DNA of 64,000 nucleotides, taken from Peromyscus leucopus (taxonomy: Eukaryota; Chordata; Mammalia; Rodentia; Cricetidae). The position numbers and the translations under genes were made by a program. Under the pieces are notes generated by a model. That model did no database searches and was not told the DNA's origin. It was given only the letters and a program-made list of their open reading frames with translations. Below, one piece after another: positions 22,458-34,584 of the stretch (positions are counted from its first letter, which is position 1; every line of letters starts with the position of its first letter). The stretch is taken from NCBI RefSeq assembly GCF_004664715.2, contig NC_051068.1:14396798-14460797 (forward strand), written 5' to 3'.

Positions 22458-22600
22458 GAGATCAAGCTGTCACTTTAGAGCTCAGAAGGCTGAGGCAAGA
22501 GGGTTGCTAAAAATTACAGGTCAATTCAGACTACATAGTGGATCACAGGGCAGCCTGAGCCAGAGTGGGACCCCATCTCAAATTACAAAACTGAAAACCA
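22458..22600 (+). mobile_element. Old B1-related SINE fragment
   Basis: 'gaaggctgaggcaagagggt', 'tcagactacatagtggatca' and 'ccagagtgggaccccatctc' resemble a proto-B1 monomer. Diverged. Confidence 0.6.
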
Positions 22601-22930
22601 CAAACAAAAGAAATGGCTTTCCAAACGGTAGCCGTTTTGATCTCAGCTTGCTCTGGGAAGGTTGTGGAATGGGATGTGAGGCTCTTGAGGTACACGGAAC
22701 AAAATGGAGGGGTCTGGGTGTCCAGCAGTCACAGCATTGCGTCAAACCCTTTGGGAAGTATCGCCAGTGGCCTCAGTGATGGCCTCATCACTGGTCCCTC
22801 AAGGAAGAATGTGGATGTGGCTATCAAGTCTCCTAATGGCCAATAATAAGAAACTATCTCTGAAACTCACAGGGGTGCATAAGTCATCTTGCACATAGCT
22901 AGAAAGTAACGAAAAAAATCAAAGACTCAC
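22601..22930. other. Single-copy spacer
   Basis: Overlapping short frames in several phases with no recognisable protein content. Confidence 0.45.
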
Positions 22931-22939
22931 ATCTGTTTA

Positions 22940-23500
22940 TAGGGTTTCCAGACAACTTCGGAGTTAATATAGCATACTAAAGTCTTTTGGGAGTGTTTGC
23001 ACGATTCTCCAGAAAACCTAACTCTGTTATTAAAAGGAGCAAGAGAAACTTTAAAAGAATCACGGAACAAAACAAAACATAACAAAACTCAAGGAATAAA
23101 TAGGTTTTCTGGGGGAGACGTCAGCCCAAGTCTTCTGGTGACGAATCTGTTTTATTGGAGCTGTGCACACAGATAATAATCTTGAGGACAGACTTCTTGT
23201 GTGCATTCAGAACTCCCTCAGCGGCAGGGGAAAATAAATCAGAAGAAATCTTCAGGCAGAGGCAGCTTTCACCTGTATTTTTTTTTCAAGCTGAGAGCAC
23301 TCCTTAATTACAAGGGTTTTTTTTTTTTTTTAAACACTGTTCTCAATTGGTAACATATGTTGTCAGCGTGTATTTAGCACCTGCAGAAAACGGCAAGAAA
23401 CGCATGACAGCGCATAGGTGGAACACCCGCTGCGTGGCTGCGAACACTGTCAACAAATTGCACTTTGTTAATTTTTTTTCTTATTAGAAAAAAATTCCAA
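22940..23500. promoter_or_regulatory. Candidate conserved noncoding element
   Basis: Transposon-free block with 'cagataataatcttgaggac', 'actccttaattacaagggtt', 'ctgttctcaattggtaacat' and 'caacaaattgcactttgtta'. AT cores are mixed with CpG-bearing segments ('cacccgctgcgtggctgcga'). The texture suggests an enhancer; conservation is untested. Confidence 0.28.
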
Positions 23501-23851
23501 GAAAAGGACTTAGGAGTGCAGGTGTTTGGAACACGGAGGCAGGGTGAGGAAGGAAGGCGAGATTAGTGTGGCCTTGGGCATGGGAGCTGGGGCTGGATCT
23601 ATGTGCCTCTGAGGATTCCCTGGGCCTCACGTCTCTCTACTTAGCTTTGGATGAAGAAGAAAAGCCTCTGTGCACACTGACTCTGGCAGGTTTGACTGTC
23701 CTGTGAGGCGTTTGCCATGGGGGTCAGACTACTCTGTTGATCGGCTGCAGGAGCAGGCAGTTGGCACCTGGAGTCATGACCTTCTACACAGGATGTGCTT
23801 GGAGAGGCTCCTTGTACACCTGCTAGTTCATTACTATTAACTTGAGGACCT

Positions 23852-24020
23852 TTTGTTTTGTTTTGTTTTGGTCTTTGTTTTTGTTTTGAGACAGGGTCTC
23901 ACGTAGCCAGGGCCAGCCTTACATTGGCTCTGTTGCCGAGGATGACCCTCAGCTCCTGGTCTTGGTGCTCCTTATCCCAAGAGCTTGATGGCAGGCGTGC
24001 AGCACAGCCGGGCATCTTGT
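23852..24020 (-). mobile_element. Old B1-related SINE, antisense
   Basis: A (TTTTG)n tail, then 'ttgagacagggtctcacgta', 'gatgaccctcagctcctggt' and 'gcaggcgtgcagcacagccg' in reverse-complement B1 order. Confidence 0.72.
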
Positions 24021-25890
24021 TTTCTAATAGGTCAGACGCAGCCATGGTGACGAGGTAGAAGGTATCTGTTCCTTCCACGGTGATGTCCTAAGAGTGCAGA
24101 CTTGCCTTCTGCTCTGTGATTGTTCTTATGCCCCAGTAAAGGTCAGTTCTCTTAGCTGATAGCTTTCCACTCAGCACCGTGTGTTTTGTAGATAGAACAG
24201 ATTCGCTGGGGCGATGCTAAGTGCTGCCCTTCCCTGAGTTCCTTTCAGCTATGGAATGAGCTTTTCCTGTTATTTCCCAGGACTTCCCATCACAGATAAC
24301 TTTGTTTCCTCATTCTTATAAGCCTGTTCATTCAAAGTGAGTGGATGATAGTTTGTGTTTGAAGAGACACCCTCTCTCCACCCTCTGAAGATGAATTCAC
24401 CAGACTGAGAATGAACACTGAGCTGCTCGTGGTGGTAACTGCATCTGATGCAGGAAGACAATGTGAGTCCAAGGGTTCAGCACCACTGCCTTCTCTCCAG
24501 GCCAACCACCGGGGGAGTTCTGTCTCCTACACAAACATTAAGTCAACAAACACTACGTGTGAGGTTCTGCTCTGTAAGATTGAAAAGCTCTGTTTTCAGG
24601 CTCTTCTCCATTCTCACTCTGGCGATAGACACTGGCGGCCTTACGGCTGCTAATAATCTTTGTGGTGAATTGTACAAAGAAACTCACAAACCAGCGTCTT
24701 GCAGCACCGCGGAGAGGGAGGCCCCCACAAAGCTTCAGTTCAGCCAGGTCTGTGTCGTGCCCTCAAACCCTGGCAAGGCTTTTCATTCAGGCATGGCTCT
24801 GGCTGCACCATGTGGGGAGTGCCTGCACTTCTCACAGCTGAGAGAAGACCCTGGAAATGACACATTTTACACCTCTCAGCCGAGGCTCAGAGCTCGAAAG
24901 CACTTCACTCCCATCCCTCTGGGACAGAGAATCTGTTTGCAGTAATCACTCGCGGTGTTGACAGAATGTTCGAAACCATCTGCTCAAGGGCAAGTGTTAA
25001 CTCTATCAAATCCTAATATTTTAAGCCCACTGATCCCCGGGCCCAGGAGACCTCCCGATGGAACTCTGGTTGGGCTGCGTGTCAGCCTGCTGTCAGTTAT
25101 TATCCCACTGCAGCAAGGTCTGATGCACCAGCCAAAGCTCAGCGAGGAGAGGTCTGTGATGAGAGGTGTCGCAGCTGGCTCTGCCAGGCAGGTCCTGCCA
25201 GCTGCAGTACAGTCGAGGCAGCCTGAGGCTTGCAAGAGTGCTTCTGTAATGTATATGCTTCTGCCTCTAAGCCCATTTTAGAAACAGGCTTCTCCGCTTG
25301 CTGGAGAAGGCATGCATTGTTAATATGTTTGTATAAATGTGTGCACCCCCACTGTGCACATGTAAGTATGTACAGAGGTGCACACAGGCTTAGGCCGCCA
25401 GGCTCTGCTAGAACTACTTTGTAAAACAGAGAATTTGGCGCACAGGTTTTCTGGTGCATTATTCTCCCATAATAATATCCAGTGATAAGTTGTTTAAGTA
25501 CTCAGAATAGTCACTTATTTTTATGTATTACTACACAGTTGCCCTGTAATGTCTCATTTTAAAAGCATATAGAACAATTAGGGGGAAATGCAATCATCAG
25601 TGAAAACATTAGCAAGCCCAATGGGCTAAAGACATTGTGTTTTCCAAGGAAGCCTTTTAAAACTTCCTATGTGTCCCCACCATTGGGAATGATGCATACT
25701 GAAGAAGCCTCTCTGAGGGGTCTCAGGCTTTCACCTGTGTCAGATACTTCAGTGAGCAGATGCTATTGGCCAAAATGGCTTCCCAAGCCTTGCAGGAGCT
25801 GCTGAGGAGAAACTGGGCACTAGGGAGCAAGTTCTGAGCTACAATACCCCAAATTCTATCTGAGGTTTCAAGTTTCCATTTTTTTGTTTT
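24021..25890. other. Single-copy noncoding stretch
   Basis: About 1.9 kb without clear repeats. A plus-strand frame of 165 codons (24448-24945) is the longest here outside tandem-repeat DNA. I recognise no domain, no relation to a known protein and no convincing initiation or splice context, so I treat it as chance. Confidence 0.45.
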
Positions 25891-25919
25891 TATTTATGTG
25901 GGATAGAATTCACCCTATG

Positions 25920-26245
25920 CCTGTTTCTGTGCTGGGTCATTCTAAGCGCTTAGCAGGTAACGCATGCACAGTGAATTGATATGGCTCTGCCCTCCCACCT
26001 TATCAATAGTACCTGGGCTTATGTCCCAGATATAGCTGAGAGCAACTGGAGCAATCCAGTCACTGGGATGGGTGCCACCTCGTGCAGATACTCATCACAC
26101 ACACGTCCTTACTACCAAACTCCATCAGACTCCTTAAGCAGCTCACACTATTATCATAAACCTTCTCACAGAGTGAGGATGCTAAGTCTTAGAAGTTTAA
26201 AAGCTTGGTCAAAGCCTTACAGCTAGGAGGTGTTTGAGCTCGGGC
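25920..26245 (+). mobile_element. MIR SINE remnant
   Basis: 'ttctgtgctgggtcattcta' corresponds to the MIR 'tgtgccaggcact' region. 'gtgaggatgctaagtcttag', 'agcttggtcaaagccttaca' and 'gctaggaggtgtttgagctc' follow the later MIR body. An ancient mammal-wide element, strongly diverged. Confidence 0.6.
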
Positions 26246-26545
26246 CACAACTCACACAGAAGACTCAAAACTCATTCATGCAGCTAGGCAAATCAGAGCC
26301 CAAACAGCCATTAGTATTCACTCAATGTTCGTAGGTCACAGAGTAGAGCAGTGGTATTGTGTGTCTTCTTCTAGACCCCCATGAGAGGCTACCTACTCAC
26401 CTACTAGTCAGACATCATCAGGTCCAAGTCCTGTGCTGCCTGAAGGAATTTGGAGATCCAAATTGGGAAAATGTTCAAGCACGCCATCTGAGAAAATGCA
26501 TAACCAGCCACTTTGGGGATGCATTTATGGATGTGCTGTGCTGTG

Positions 26546-26546
<1 letters not shown>

Positions 26547-26591
<45 letters not shown>
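26547..26591. repeat. (TG)n microsatellite
   Basis: TG run of about 45 bp preceded by three TGTGC pentamers. Confidence 0.96.
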
Positions 26592-26594
<3 letters not shown>

Positions 26595-27485
26595 ACAGAC
26601 TCAGAACTCCTAGGAGAGGCTGTCGTCATGTAACAAAAGAGGAAAAGTCTACATCATCAGGTGATGTTCTGAAGTCTCTCCAAGTGAAAGCACAGTGCTC
26701 TCTTGGAGAAGTCAGGGAAATGGAGCTTGGTCTTCAGACACTGAAGACTTGGACCTCATGAATCTCACCATAGATAGCAGGAAGTGCTCCAGTTTAACAG
26801 CTTCCTCCAAAGATGGCTTTCTAGACATCTTGAGTCTGGAATCTGGCTCCTCCTCCCAATGCTGTAGTTAATCTCTGCCATGCAGATGACATTGCATGTT
26901 GCTGCTCAGTGTCCAGCACTTCATTGTACTTCCCATTCAATTCTCCCTGGGGTCTGTGCCTTTCTGTATGGCAGAGTATGAAGGAGAGGGAGACAGATCA
27001 AACAGACAGAGACAGAGAGTAGTCTAATAACACACAAACATACAAAGAGAGAGATGAACCCAAGTCCCAGTTACCCAAAGCCCTTCAACTTGCTGGGCCT
27101 CTGCAGTCAAGTAGATGAGGGTTGAGAGCTTCGGTTTCTCATCTGGACAGGAACAGCCCATTCTCAGGGTCACTAAAGACCAAGACAGCATCGAAGACAT
27201 ATCAGTTACCCGGAACATATTAAACACACAGCAGTTATAACCCCTCCACTCTCTACCCTTCCTCTTGTTTACTTTCTTGCTTATGTACTATCTGTAAAGG
27301 GGATGGTGTTTTTAACCTTGGGCCACATGAAAGAGAACGGAAAATAATGGCATCTTCAGAGAAAACCACTTGGACATATCCTGAATGTTGACTTGTATTT
27401 ATTTGGGGCCATGAGATCTTCTTGTTAGTATTATTTAACTGGAGGTCACTAAAAAAAAATCCCTATAATTAAAACAAATAGGTAT
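26592..27485. other. Single-copy noncoding stretch
   Basis: Includes a short GACA/GAGA patch near 26985-27020. Nothing else recognised. Confidence 0.5.
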
Positions 27486-27662
27486 GGGGCCAATGAAAGT
27501 GAGTAAAGGTGCTTGCTGACAAGGCTGGTGGCCTGAGCTCAATCCTCATGTTCCATGTAAAGGTGGAGAGAGAACTGATTCAGCACACTGTCCTCCGACC
27601 TCCACACACATTTTCGGTCTGATATACGGTCTCCCACACACACGTAAAGAAATAAATGTAAC
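27486..27662 (+). mobile_element. tRNA-derived SINE (B2/B3-like)
   Basis: 'agtaaaggtgcttgctgaca', 'ggtggcctgagctcaatcct' and 'ctgtcctccgacctccacac' with an 'aaataaatgt' tail match a rodent tRNA-type SINE. Subfamily not assigned. A B1 inserted in its A-rich tail. Confidence 0.75.
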
Positions 27663-27673
27663 AAGATTATTAA

Positions 27674-27860
27674 GCCGGGCAGTGGTGGCCCATGCCTTTA
27701 ATCCCAGCACTTGGGAGACAGAGCCAGGTGGATCTCTATGAGTTCGAGGCCAGCTTGGTCTACAGAGCAAGATTTGGGAGAGGCACCAAAACTACACAGA
27801 GAAACCCTGTCTCAGAAAAAAAAAGAAAAAGAAAGAAAGAAAGAAAGAAAAGAAAAGAAA
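27674..27860 (+). mobile_element. Full-length B1 SINE with target-site duplication
   Basis: Complete B1 from 'gccgggcagtggtggcccat' to an A/GAAA-rich tail. It is flanked by a perfect 11-bp direct repeat (aagattattaa) at 27663-27673 and 27861-27871. The body carries 'aggcaccaaaactacacaga', a second cricetid-type B1 variant different from the copy at 6122. Confidence 0.96.
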
Positions 27861-27871
27861 AAGATTATTAA

Positions 27872-29680
27872 TGAGTAGAGTATCATAACAGTCTACTACC
27901 TAAGTATTTCTAGAGGTGAGGTTTTAACTTGTGCCTGTGCCTTGGAGGCTAGGATTTCAAGTTCTCCTGCACTGTATGGACCTGGAGCTGTAACATCTTC
28001 CCCTCCAAACACTTGGGGAGTGGGGAAAGTGAATCTCTGTCCCAGGTGCTGAAATGGCCGGCCAAGACTATACATAACCAACCATTTTAGTGTACACTCA
28101 CTCACAGGTAATGATTGTTCTGAAGTTTATGCCTCAGTCTTACAATGGAATTTGTGAAAACACTCCCTAACAATCCATCATTAAAATTAGAGTAGATATA
28201 GATATCAAATGTATGTTAATTGTCTATAGACTGAAGAGCTAACATGAATGCAAGGGGCTGCTGTTATCTTAATTTTCAGGTTCATCTCTGGGGAAAAGTG
28301 CAGACCCCCAGAAGATGTGTTTTTGTTTTTCCCTTAGCTGCAACACTGATAATGAGGAGGTTTAATTTGTTTTGTAAACAGTGGCTTCTAGAAGTTCAGA
28401 GTACGCAGCTCTCTCACACAAAGGTCTTCATGGGAATGGTGAGTTGCTGTTAATTCTTACCCAGTATAGCCTAGTTGGCTAGGAATTGCCTTTCCTGGGG
28501 TGGCCTTAGATGGCAGGAAGGTAGAGAAGGCACACACCTGTGGGGTGTGGAATATAGAAAGGAGAGCAAGTCCTGATATTCAGGAAGAAATCTGGGTACC
28601 CCTTACGTTTCCCTGGGCATGTTTTTACCTTTGGTGATAAGGATAGGGTAGGACAGCTGGTAGGGATGTGTATCTTGGGTTGACCTAACCACAAGGGCCA
28701 TGGCTGTCGAAAGGGTAAGTGGGTGGTTGAAAGGTACCTTCTGATTTCCTGGAGGCTGTGATGGAGATGAGGATGTGACTTAAGTTCCCCTTGGGGACGT
28801 TTAGGTGGGTTGCAAGCTGTGGCTTCTCTAAGTAAGTCTTGTCTCTTGCTTTCGCCTTGCTGAGCTTCTTCGCTGTGTGGCTCCGTCCGGCCAGCTGCTT
28901 CTGTGAACTCTCCTCTGTCATGTCCCGTCCCCCACGGCTGCTCAAATGTGATTCCCCTGAGCTCTCTTCCTCTCCAGCTGCATCTGCTCCCCTCCCCTGC
29001 TGATCCAGCCACTTCCTCAGCTCAGGGACAGCGCGAGCAAATGATTCCAGCAGCTAAACAGCTTTTATGCAGAGAGAATATTTAAATATCCCCAGTTTGC
29101 ATGATTCTCCTCACCTCACGCTATGATCAGAGGTTAATGGAGACAGTTTGGGGCTTCTCCCTGTTGGTAGAGACCGGAAGACTTTCAGAAACGAAGGACA
29201 AGCTCTTTTAACATCCCTTCCCCCTAAAAATATGAATTTTCATACAGGAAGACATTTTTTTCTACAGATTCATCTTTAAAGATAGATGCCCTATGTTCCA
29301 GCTTGCCTTTGACTCGGGCTCCAACCAGCTTAGAAGCTAGTTTGACAATTATTACCTCTACTGGAAATAGTTTTATAATGGGCATTATTTTCTAAGTGTT
29401 TATATTACTAAAAATACTTTTGCCATATAGATTGTACTTTATAGTCCTTAATGGATGCTTTGCTTTCTTGAAACATGAATATACATTTAAGGCATGACTG
29501 TAAAATGACCTGCCAGGCAGGCTTGCCCACGGGATGACCACAGTTGCACAGTGTCCAACCCCTGCATAACCAGCACTAATTTCCATATATGTTTATATGA
29601 CTATTGACATATTTATACTTGCACTTCATGTGTTTCTTCAATACACACCCTTTTCCAATGGACTCTGTGGGGTCTCCTCA
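27872..29680. other. Single-copy noncoding stretch
   Basis: About 1.8 kb without recognised repeats. It includes a minus-strand frame of 168 codons (28506-29012) with no recognisable domain, and an AT-rich enhancer-like patch around 29020-29110. Confidence 0.45.
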
Positions 29681-29689
29681 TGCTTCTCC

Positions 29690-29850
29690 GTCAGCTTCCT
29701 TGTCTTGACCCTTGTCCTCCGGTCTCCTTGTCCCCGCCTCTCATTCCTCCCTGCTTCCTTGCTTTCTTCCTCTCTCTCTTCTTAAAAAATTTTCCTCCTT
29801 TCCTCTCTTCCATCCTTCTCAAGCCCTTTAGTGTTTTCCCTTTCTCTCAA
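29690..29850. repeat. Polypyrimidine (CT-rich) tract
   Basis: About 160 bp strongly biased to C and T on the plus strand (for example 'ctttcttcctctctctcttc'). Low-complexity sequence rather than a clean microsatellite. Confidence 0.7.
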
Positions 29851-31805
29851 AGCCTGAGAGGGATTGAGAAGACTGTGTTGCATTTAATTTTTTTTATATT
29901 TTTGAAGTACTTTACTATGATATCATCTCCCTTGACAAACTTCATAGGCTCAGGGTCTGCACAGCATTGGTCCAGCTACTTCACAGTAACACACATTTTT
30001 ACATGTTTTGGGTCCTACAGAGTCCTGGCAGCACTGAGATTTTCTTATTTTTATTTGTTTTTGTAAGTTTTCAGCAGTGTGTTTTTATAGAGCTTTTGTT
30101 CAACCAGCAAGGCTGTAATTTTTTCATTTGATAATTTTACATCTATCAGCTACCCTTATGCTACTTGCTTCATGGAATCTGGGCAATCATATAGTCTCTT
30201 CTCTGCTGAACAGTGGATATTTTAAGCAATAACTCAAACAGTATATGTTAGTTGAGTGACTATTTCTGTGCTCAGTATTTCTCCGAGAATATGGGTGATG
30301 TCAGAATTCATCGTCAAAAGGCATGATTCCTGGATTCAAAGAGGTCCATGAAGTTTGTCTAATAAGCAGGTAACTGGTGTGTAGAGAATGTACATCATAA
30401 TGTAGCAGATATGGTAATGGGGATGTGTGTAAGGCTATGGGACTTCATATCAAATGGGGATAATTAATCGGACAAGGAGGCAAAGCAAGCTTCTGTCATG
30501 GAGGACCACAGAGGAGCACTTGTCCATTCCCTGTTTTCTTCCCAGTTCTCTTGGATCAGAGTCTTTTTGGATTGTTCACCAAAGCAACTGTGTGGCTTTG
30601 GTTTCCTTTAACACTGTCTCCTCCTGGGGTGCCGTGGTATATAGTAACATTTGCATGGTTGATTCTGTGCCGAGGAGGAGGGCGTCACAGGGCTTCAGAC
30701 AATAGAACAGACATGGTCATGCTTAGAGTCCAGTGTGAAGACACTCAGGCTGGTGCCTCTTTATCACAGCTCCTCCATGCTTTTTGCAGGAAGTCCTTGG
30801 AATTGCATCATGGGAAGGTGTCTCAGGACAAAGAGAGAATTTGGAATAATTCATCTTTCTCCTGCATTTTGGCCAGGAAACCCTGGCTATTTTTTTTTCC
30901 TCCAAGATCTTTCAGAATGGCAGCATTACTAAAAGGCCATGGGTTTAGGGAGCAGAGTTTTCCTGGTTCTGTCCTCTGCTGGTTTTAACGGTTGCTTCTG
31001 AACTTCATAAGCATTCCATGGCTGCTTCAGCAAATGCCTCAAGTTCCTATTTCCTCCATCTTCCTTTCTCAAATGGGATTGTCGTTGTCCATGAGCTGCT
31101 TGGGGGATAGGATTCTGTTGTAGTCATCTCTGTATTCATACATGTATAATAGAAGGCTGGCAGCTGATAGGCCCACCCCAGACACTTACCTGTGTATGAG
31201 ATTACCCTAGAGATGGTGCTCTCAATGCCTAAGTATCACAAGACACCACCTCACACTCAGTTTCTGCCCAGCCCCACACCCTGCAAGACAACTGCTCTGT
31301 TGCCAGGGGTTGGGATGTCCACTAGAGGGCAGTGTTTTGTCAGAGGCTCTTCAGCATTTTTTTTTTTTTTTCAATACCAAGATAGACCCCTGAACTTCAG
31401 TTTACTCACAGCCTCAAGTTCTTAATGGATGCCGCTGACATATAATAATTACAGGAAACTGTGATCAAAGGGCAATTGTAACATGGCTAGATATAAGTTA
31501 AGACAGACACATCACTCCCGATGGCAAACATGAATTTGATAGCAAAAGAGCAAATCCTAAATGATAATGCCCAGATGCGGCAGTGCAAATTCTTTGTGCT
31601 TCTTTTTTATTTATTTTCTGATGACCAAAACTAGAAGAAGTAAAGTTTTCATTAAGTCTTAAAAGTTTCACGTGTACACTTTCAAAATAAAAGTCGTAAG
31701 ATGGAACTGGGGAAGTTCCAGGCTGAATACATTGGATTCCAAACCCAAGGGAACTTCAGAGAGGATTCATTTGGAAAGAGAATGGCACCTCCTAGTTGCT
31801 GCTGT
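29851..31805. other. Single-copy noncoding stretch
   Basis: About 2 kb with only short T runs (for example near 31361-31374). Frames such as 30551-30988 have no recognisable protein content. Confidence 0.5.
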
Positions 31806-31809
31806 CTTT

Positions 31810-31892
31810 GTGTGGGGGGTTGTGTGGAGGGGGTTGTGCAGGTCTGTGTTTGTGTGGGTCTGTGTTTGTGTGGGTCTGTGCATGTGTGTTTG
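31810..31892. repeat. GT-rich low-complexity tract
   Basis: Repeats of 'gggtctgtgtttgtgt' and related GT-rich motifs, at the A-tail side of an antisense B4. Confidence 0.85.
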
Positions 31893-32143
31893 CATGAGTG
31901 GAAGCCAGAAGATGATGATGCTCAGTGTCTTCCTTTTTCACACTACCTAATTTTTGAGGCAGAGTCTCTCATTGAACCTAGAGCTATCTGTCTCCCAAGG
32001 TCTTCCTGTCGCCGTCTCCTCCACCCTGGGATTGAAGGTGCACACTGGTGTGCCTAGTCTTCTGTGTGGGCGTTGGGGATCCAAACTCATGCTCCTGCGC
32101 TGCATGGCACCACTTTACAGGCTGAGTCACCTGTCAATCCTGC
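31893..32143 (-). mobile_element. B4 SINE, antisense
   Basis: Reverse-complement landmarks in order: 'gtggaagccagaagatgatg', 'tgaggcagagtctctcattg', 'accctgggattgaaggtgca', 'cgttggggatccaaactcat' and 'ctttacaggctgagtcacct'. Confidence 0.82.
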
Positions 32144-32559
32144 TACTATTTCTGAAAGCTGGAACAGCTACATTTTAGGATGTTCCTTTTTTCTTAATCT
32201 TTTCGAGTTCCCTGGACTCTCTTCAGGAAGAATCAAATGATCCCCTGAGTTCTAGCGTCCAATACCCCGAGTCTGCAAATGCCTTCAAACCACATGTGAG
32301 TCCACACAGGGGCTGCACATGAAGGCGAAGCAGCCCGAGTGCTCAGGGAACTTCCAAATACAAACCCAGCTGAGCCTACAGTGGCTCTCAAGGATGCTGG
32401 AAGGGGAAGGGCCAACCCAGAGGGCACGTCTTTCCCCAAGTGTAACACCGGAACTCCGGGTGATGAAATGGTAGGTCCCGGTAGACCCCGACTACAGTGA
32501 ACAAACAAATCATAAATAAGGACCCTCAGAGACGCCTTGAAAGAATCCTTGTGGCACTC

Positions 32560-34130
32560 TGTTAGTAAACTCGATTTCACATTATGCTTAAAGATTTTCT
32601 TCTAAGTGGGCTTTTTTTTGTGGCAGGCTTCAGAGTCATCTGTGAAGTGTTTAATTAAGCTCAGTCTGATTAAAAATGTAGCTTAAATATCTGTTGATTT
32701 TGTGGCAAGCTGGGGATGTTAATTGTCTTGATTGGTTTTATTTTCTATTCCCAGGACAACAGGGTCTTACGCACATCACTGTGGTGAAGGAAGGGGGCAG
32801 AAGCATAATTTTCCTAAAGAAACATGTATTTCCCGAGTTAGCCAGATGGTAAAAGACCACATCCGTGAGAGACAGTGAGTCTGAAGGAGAAAACCGGAAG
32901 ACATAGAAAAGAAGCCAAAGTTTTTCCCACTGCAAACTTACATCTAGAAATCCTCAACGGGGCTTGGATCGGCCATATTTGGGCTCTAGATTCCATCCAT
33001 CTGGCTTCTTACTCAATAATCCTGGCATTGCTGTGTGTGTTAACAACACCACTTAAATGTTACGTTTCATTCTCTAGAGGGCTTTAAAACTTTTAACAAG
33101 GGGAGAGACTTTTTTTCTTCACCTGTTTGATGTGGCAGATTATTTATGGAGCCAACGTGTTGACACACTATAAACTGTAAAAAAAAAAAAAAAAATGAGG
33201 CCTAATAAGGTTAATTGTCGTTTGAACCTGCCTCTGTGGGCTGCAATCTGCAGCCTTTGATTGCTTCTCTGGGAGAAACTCTGCCCAGATGGTGAAGTCC
33301 TCCAGGCCCTGACCCACAAGAGGCCTGGGGAGATGGGGAACAAGGTGCTTCTCACAGTCTAATTAATTTACCACTGTAGCACCTGTTCCAGAATAGATAG
33401 GGCTGGAAGGGAGCGCCGTCCCTGGGCACAGCGCGCACTCACGGGTAAATGGATTTCAGCTGATTGTATTAAGCTGACGCTTTGATCATCGAAAGGCGTT
33501 AAAATGGAAATATGTTTTTTTTCCCCTGGCTGTTGGCTTCCATGAGTGTGGTTTGCATTATTATTATAAATGGTGGTAGGAGAAAAGACTGCTTTTGATT
33601 ACAGCATATCCCACTTACAAATGCACAGTGTGTTTGTCTATTTCTTTTGCAGCCTAGAATGTGTGTTGTCGTTACGTCTCACCTTTTAAACAATTCTGCT
33701 TCCTTGTTTCCATTTTATTCCAGCCAAATTACTGGCTGGAAATCAGACCCCAGCACAGATTCCTTTTAGCTGGAACATTTTATTACCCACTCACACCTTT
33801 AATTCGATGTGTGTAATTAGGCTTTAATCAGCCTGAACACTATTTGTGAGAAAATATCAGACACTTCTTTAAACGGCATTCTGGTGAAGTCGCGCTAGTG
33901 AGCTTCGGTGGCTAGTTAGCTGCGTGAGTCAATCTTGTGTAAACAAGGCTGGGTAATAGATGGATTTACAGCAAGAGTCTTTCTGCGCGGTTTCACTTTA
34001 TTACCTTTGATTCCCAGAAGGATTAGAGGTAATTTTTTTTTTTCATTCCTTTAGAGGCCATAAAACTTTTTCCTTTTCCAAATTAACATGGTGATCTCCC
34101 ATGTCATGTGTTGGGCAAGCAGGAGAGATT
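32560..34130. promoter_or_regulatory. Candidate conserved noncoding cluster
   Basis: About 1.6 kb with no recognisable transposon. Homeobox-type and Wnt/TCF- or FOX-like words are dense: 'agtgtttaattaagctcagt' (about 32650), 'ctaattaatttaccactgta' (33360), 'gtaattaggctttaatcagc' (33815), 'ttgtgtaaacaaggctgggt' (33935) and 'attacctttgattcccagaa' (34000). CpGs persist in 'cacagcgcgcactcacgggt'. Together this reads like a developmental enhancer cluster. No alignment was available. Confidence 0.35.
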
Positions 34131-34284
34131 TATAAGACCACACGCCCTGCGCTGCCTAGGAGTGGGGATAAGGATGTCAGGCTGGTTTTCGGGGGCCCTA
34201 CAGCGGTGGCTTTCACCAGGTTTGGAAAGGTCAGTGCTTTGAAAATAAAACCATTCGGGATCACATAGGACACAGGCTGCAGAA

Positions 34285-34285
<1 letters not shown>

Positions 34286-34328
<43 letters not shown>

Positions 34329-34345
34329 GTGGTGGTGGTGGTGGT
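34286..34345. repeat. Compound (CTG)n-(GTG)n trinucleotide repeat
   Basis: About 14 CTG units with one TTG interruption, switching to six or so GTG units. No reading frame of interest contains it. Confidence 0.96.
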
Positions 34346-34399
34346 AGCTTCGTGATGAGCTGAAGGAGTTTCTCTCAGAAAGCTACCACTTAACAGTTG

Positions 34400-34584
34400 C
34401 AGTGTTCATCCACATGTGGGTAGCGACTCCTTGGGGTCCCACATCAGATACTTACAGTACAATTTATAACAGTAGCAAAATTACAGTTAGGAAGTAGCAA
34501 CACAAATAATGTTATGGCTGGGGTCACCACAACAGGAGGAACTGTATTAAAGGGTCACAGCATTAGGAAGGCTGAGACCCGCTG
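34400..34584. mobile_element. URR1-type hAT element, opposite orientation
   Basis: 'ataacagtagcaaaattaca', 'gttatggctggggtcaccac' and 'ggaactgtattaaagggtca' are the reverse complement of the URR1 layout at 19785. The termini are 'cagtgttcatccac' and 'aggctgagacccgctg'. Older-looking, and no target duplication is preserved. Confidence 0.85.

Noticed and set aside
28506..29012. 168-codon minus-strand frame
   Set aside because: No recognisable domain, no expected context, and an overlapping 86-codon frame on the same strand in another phase.
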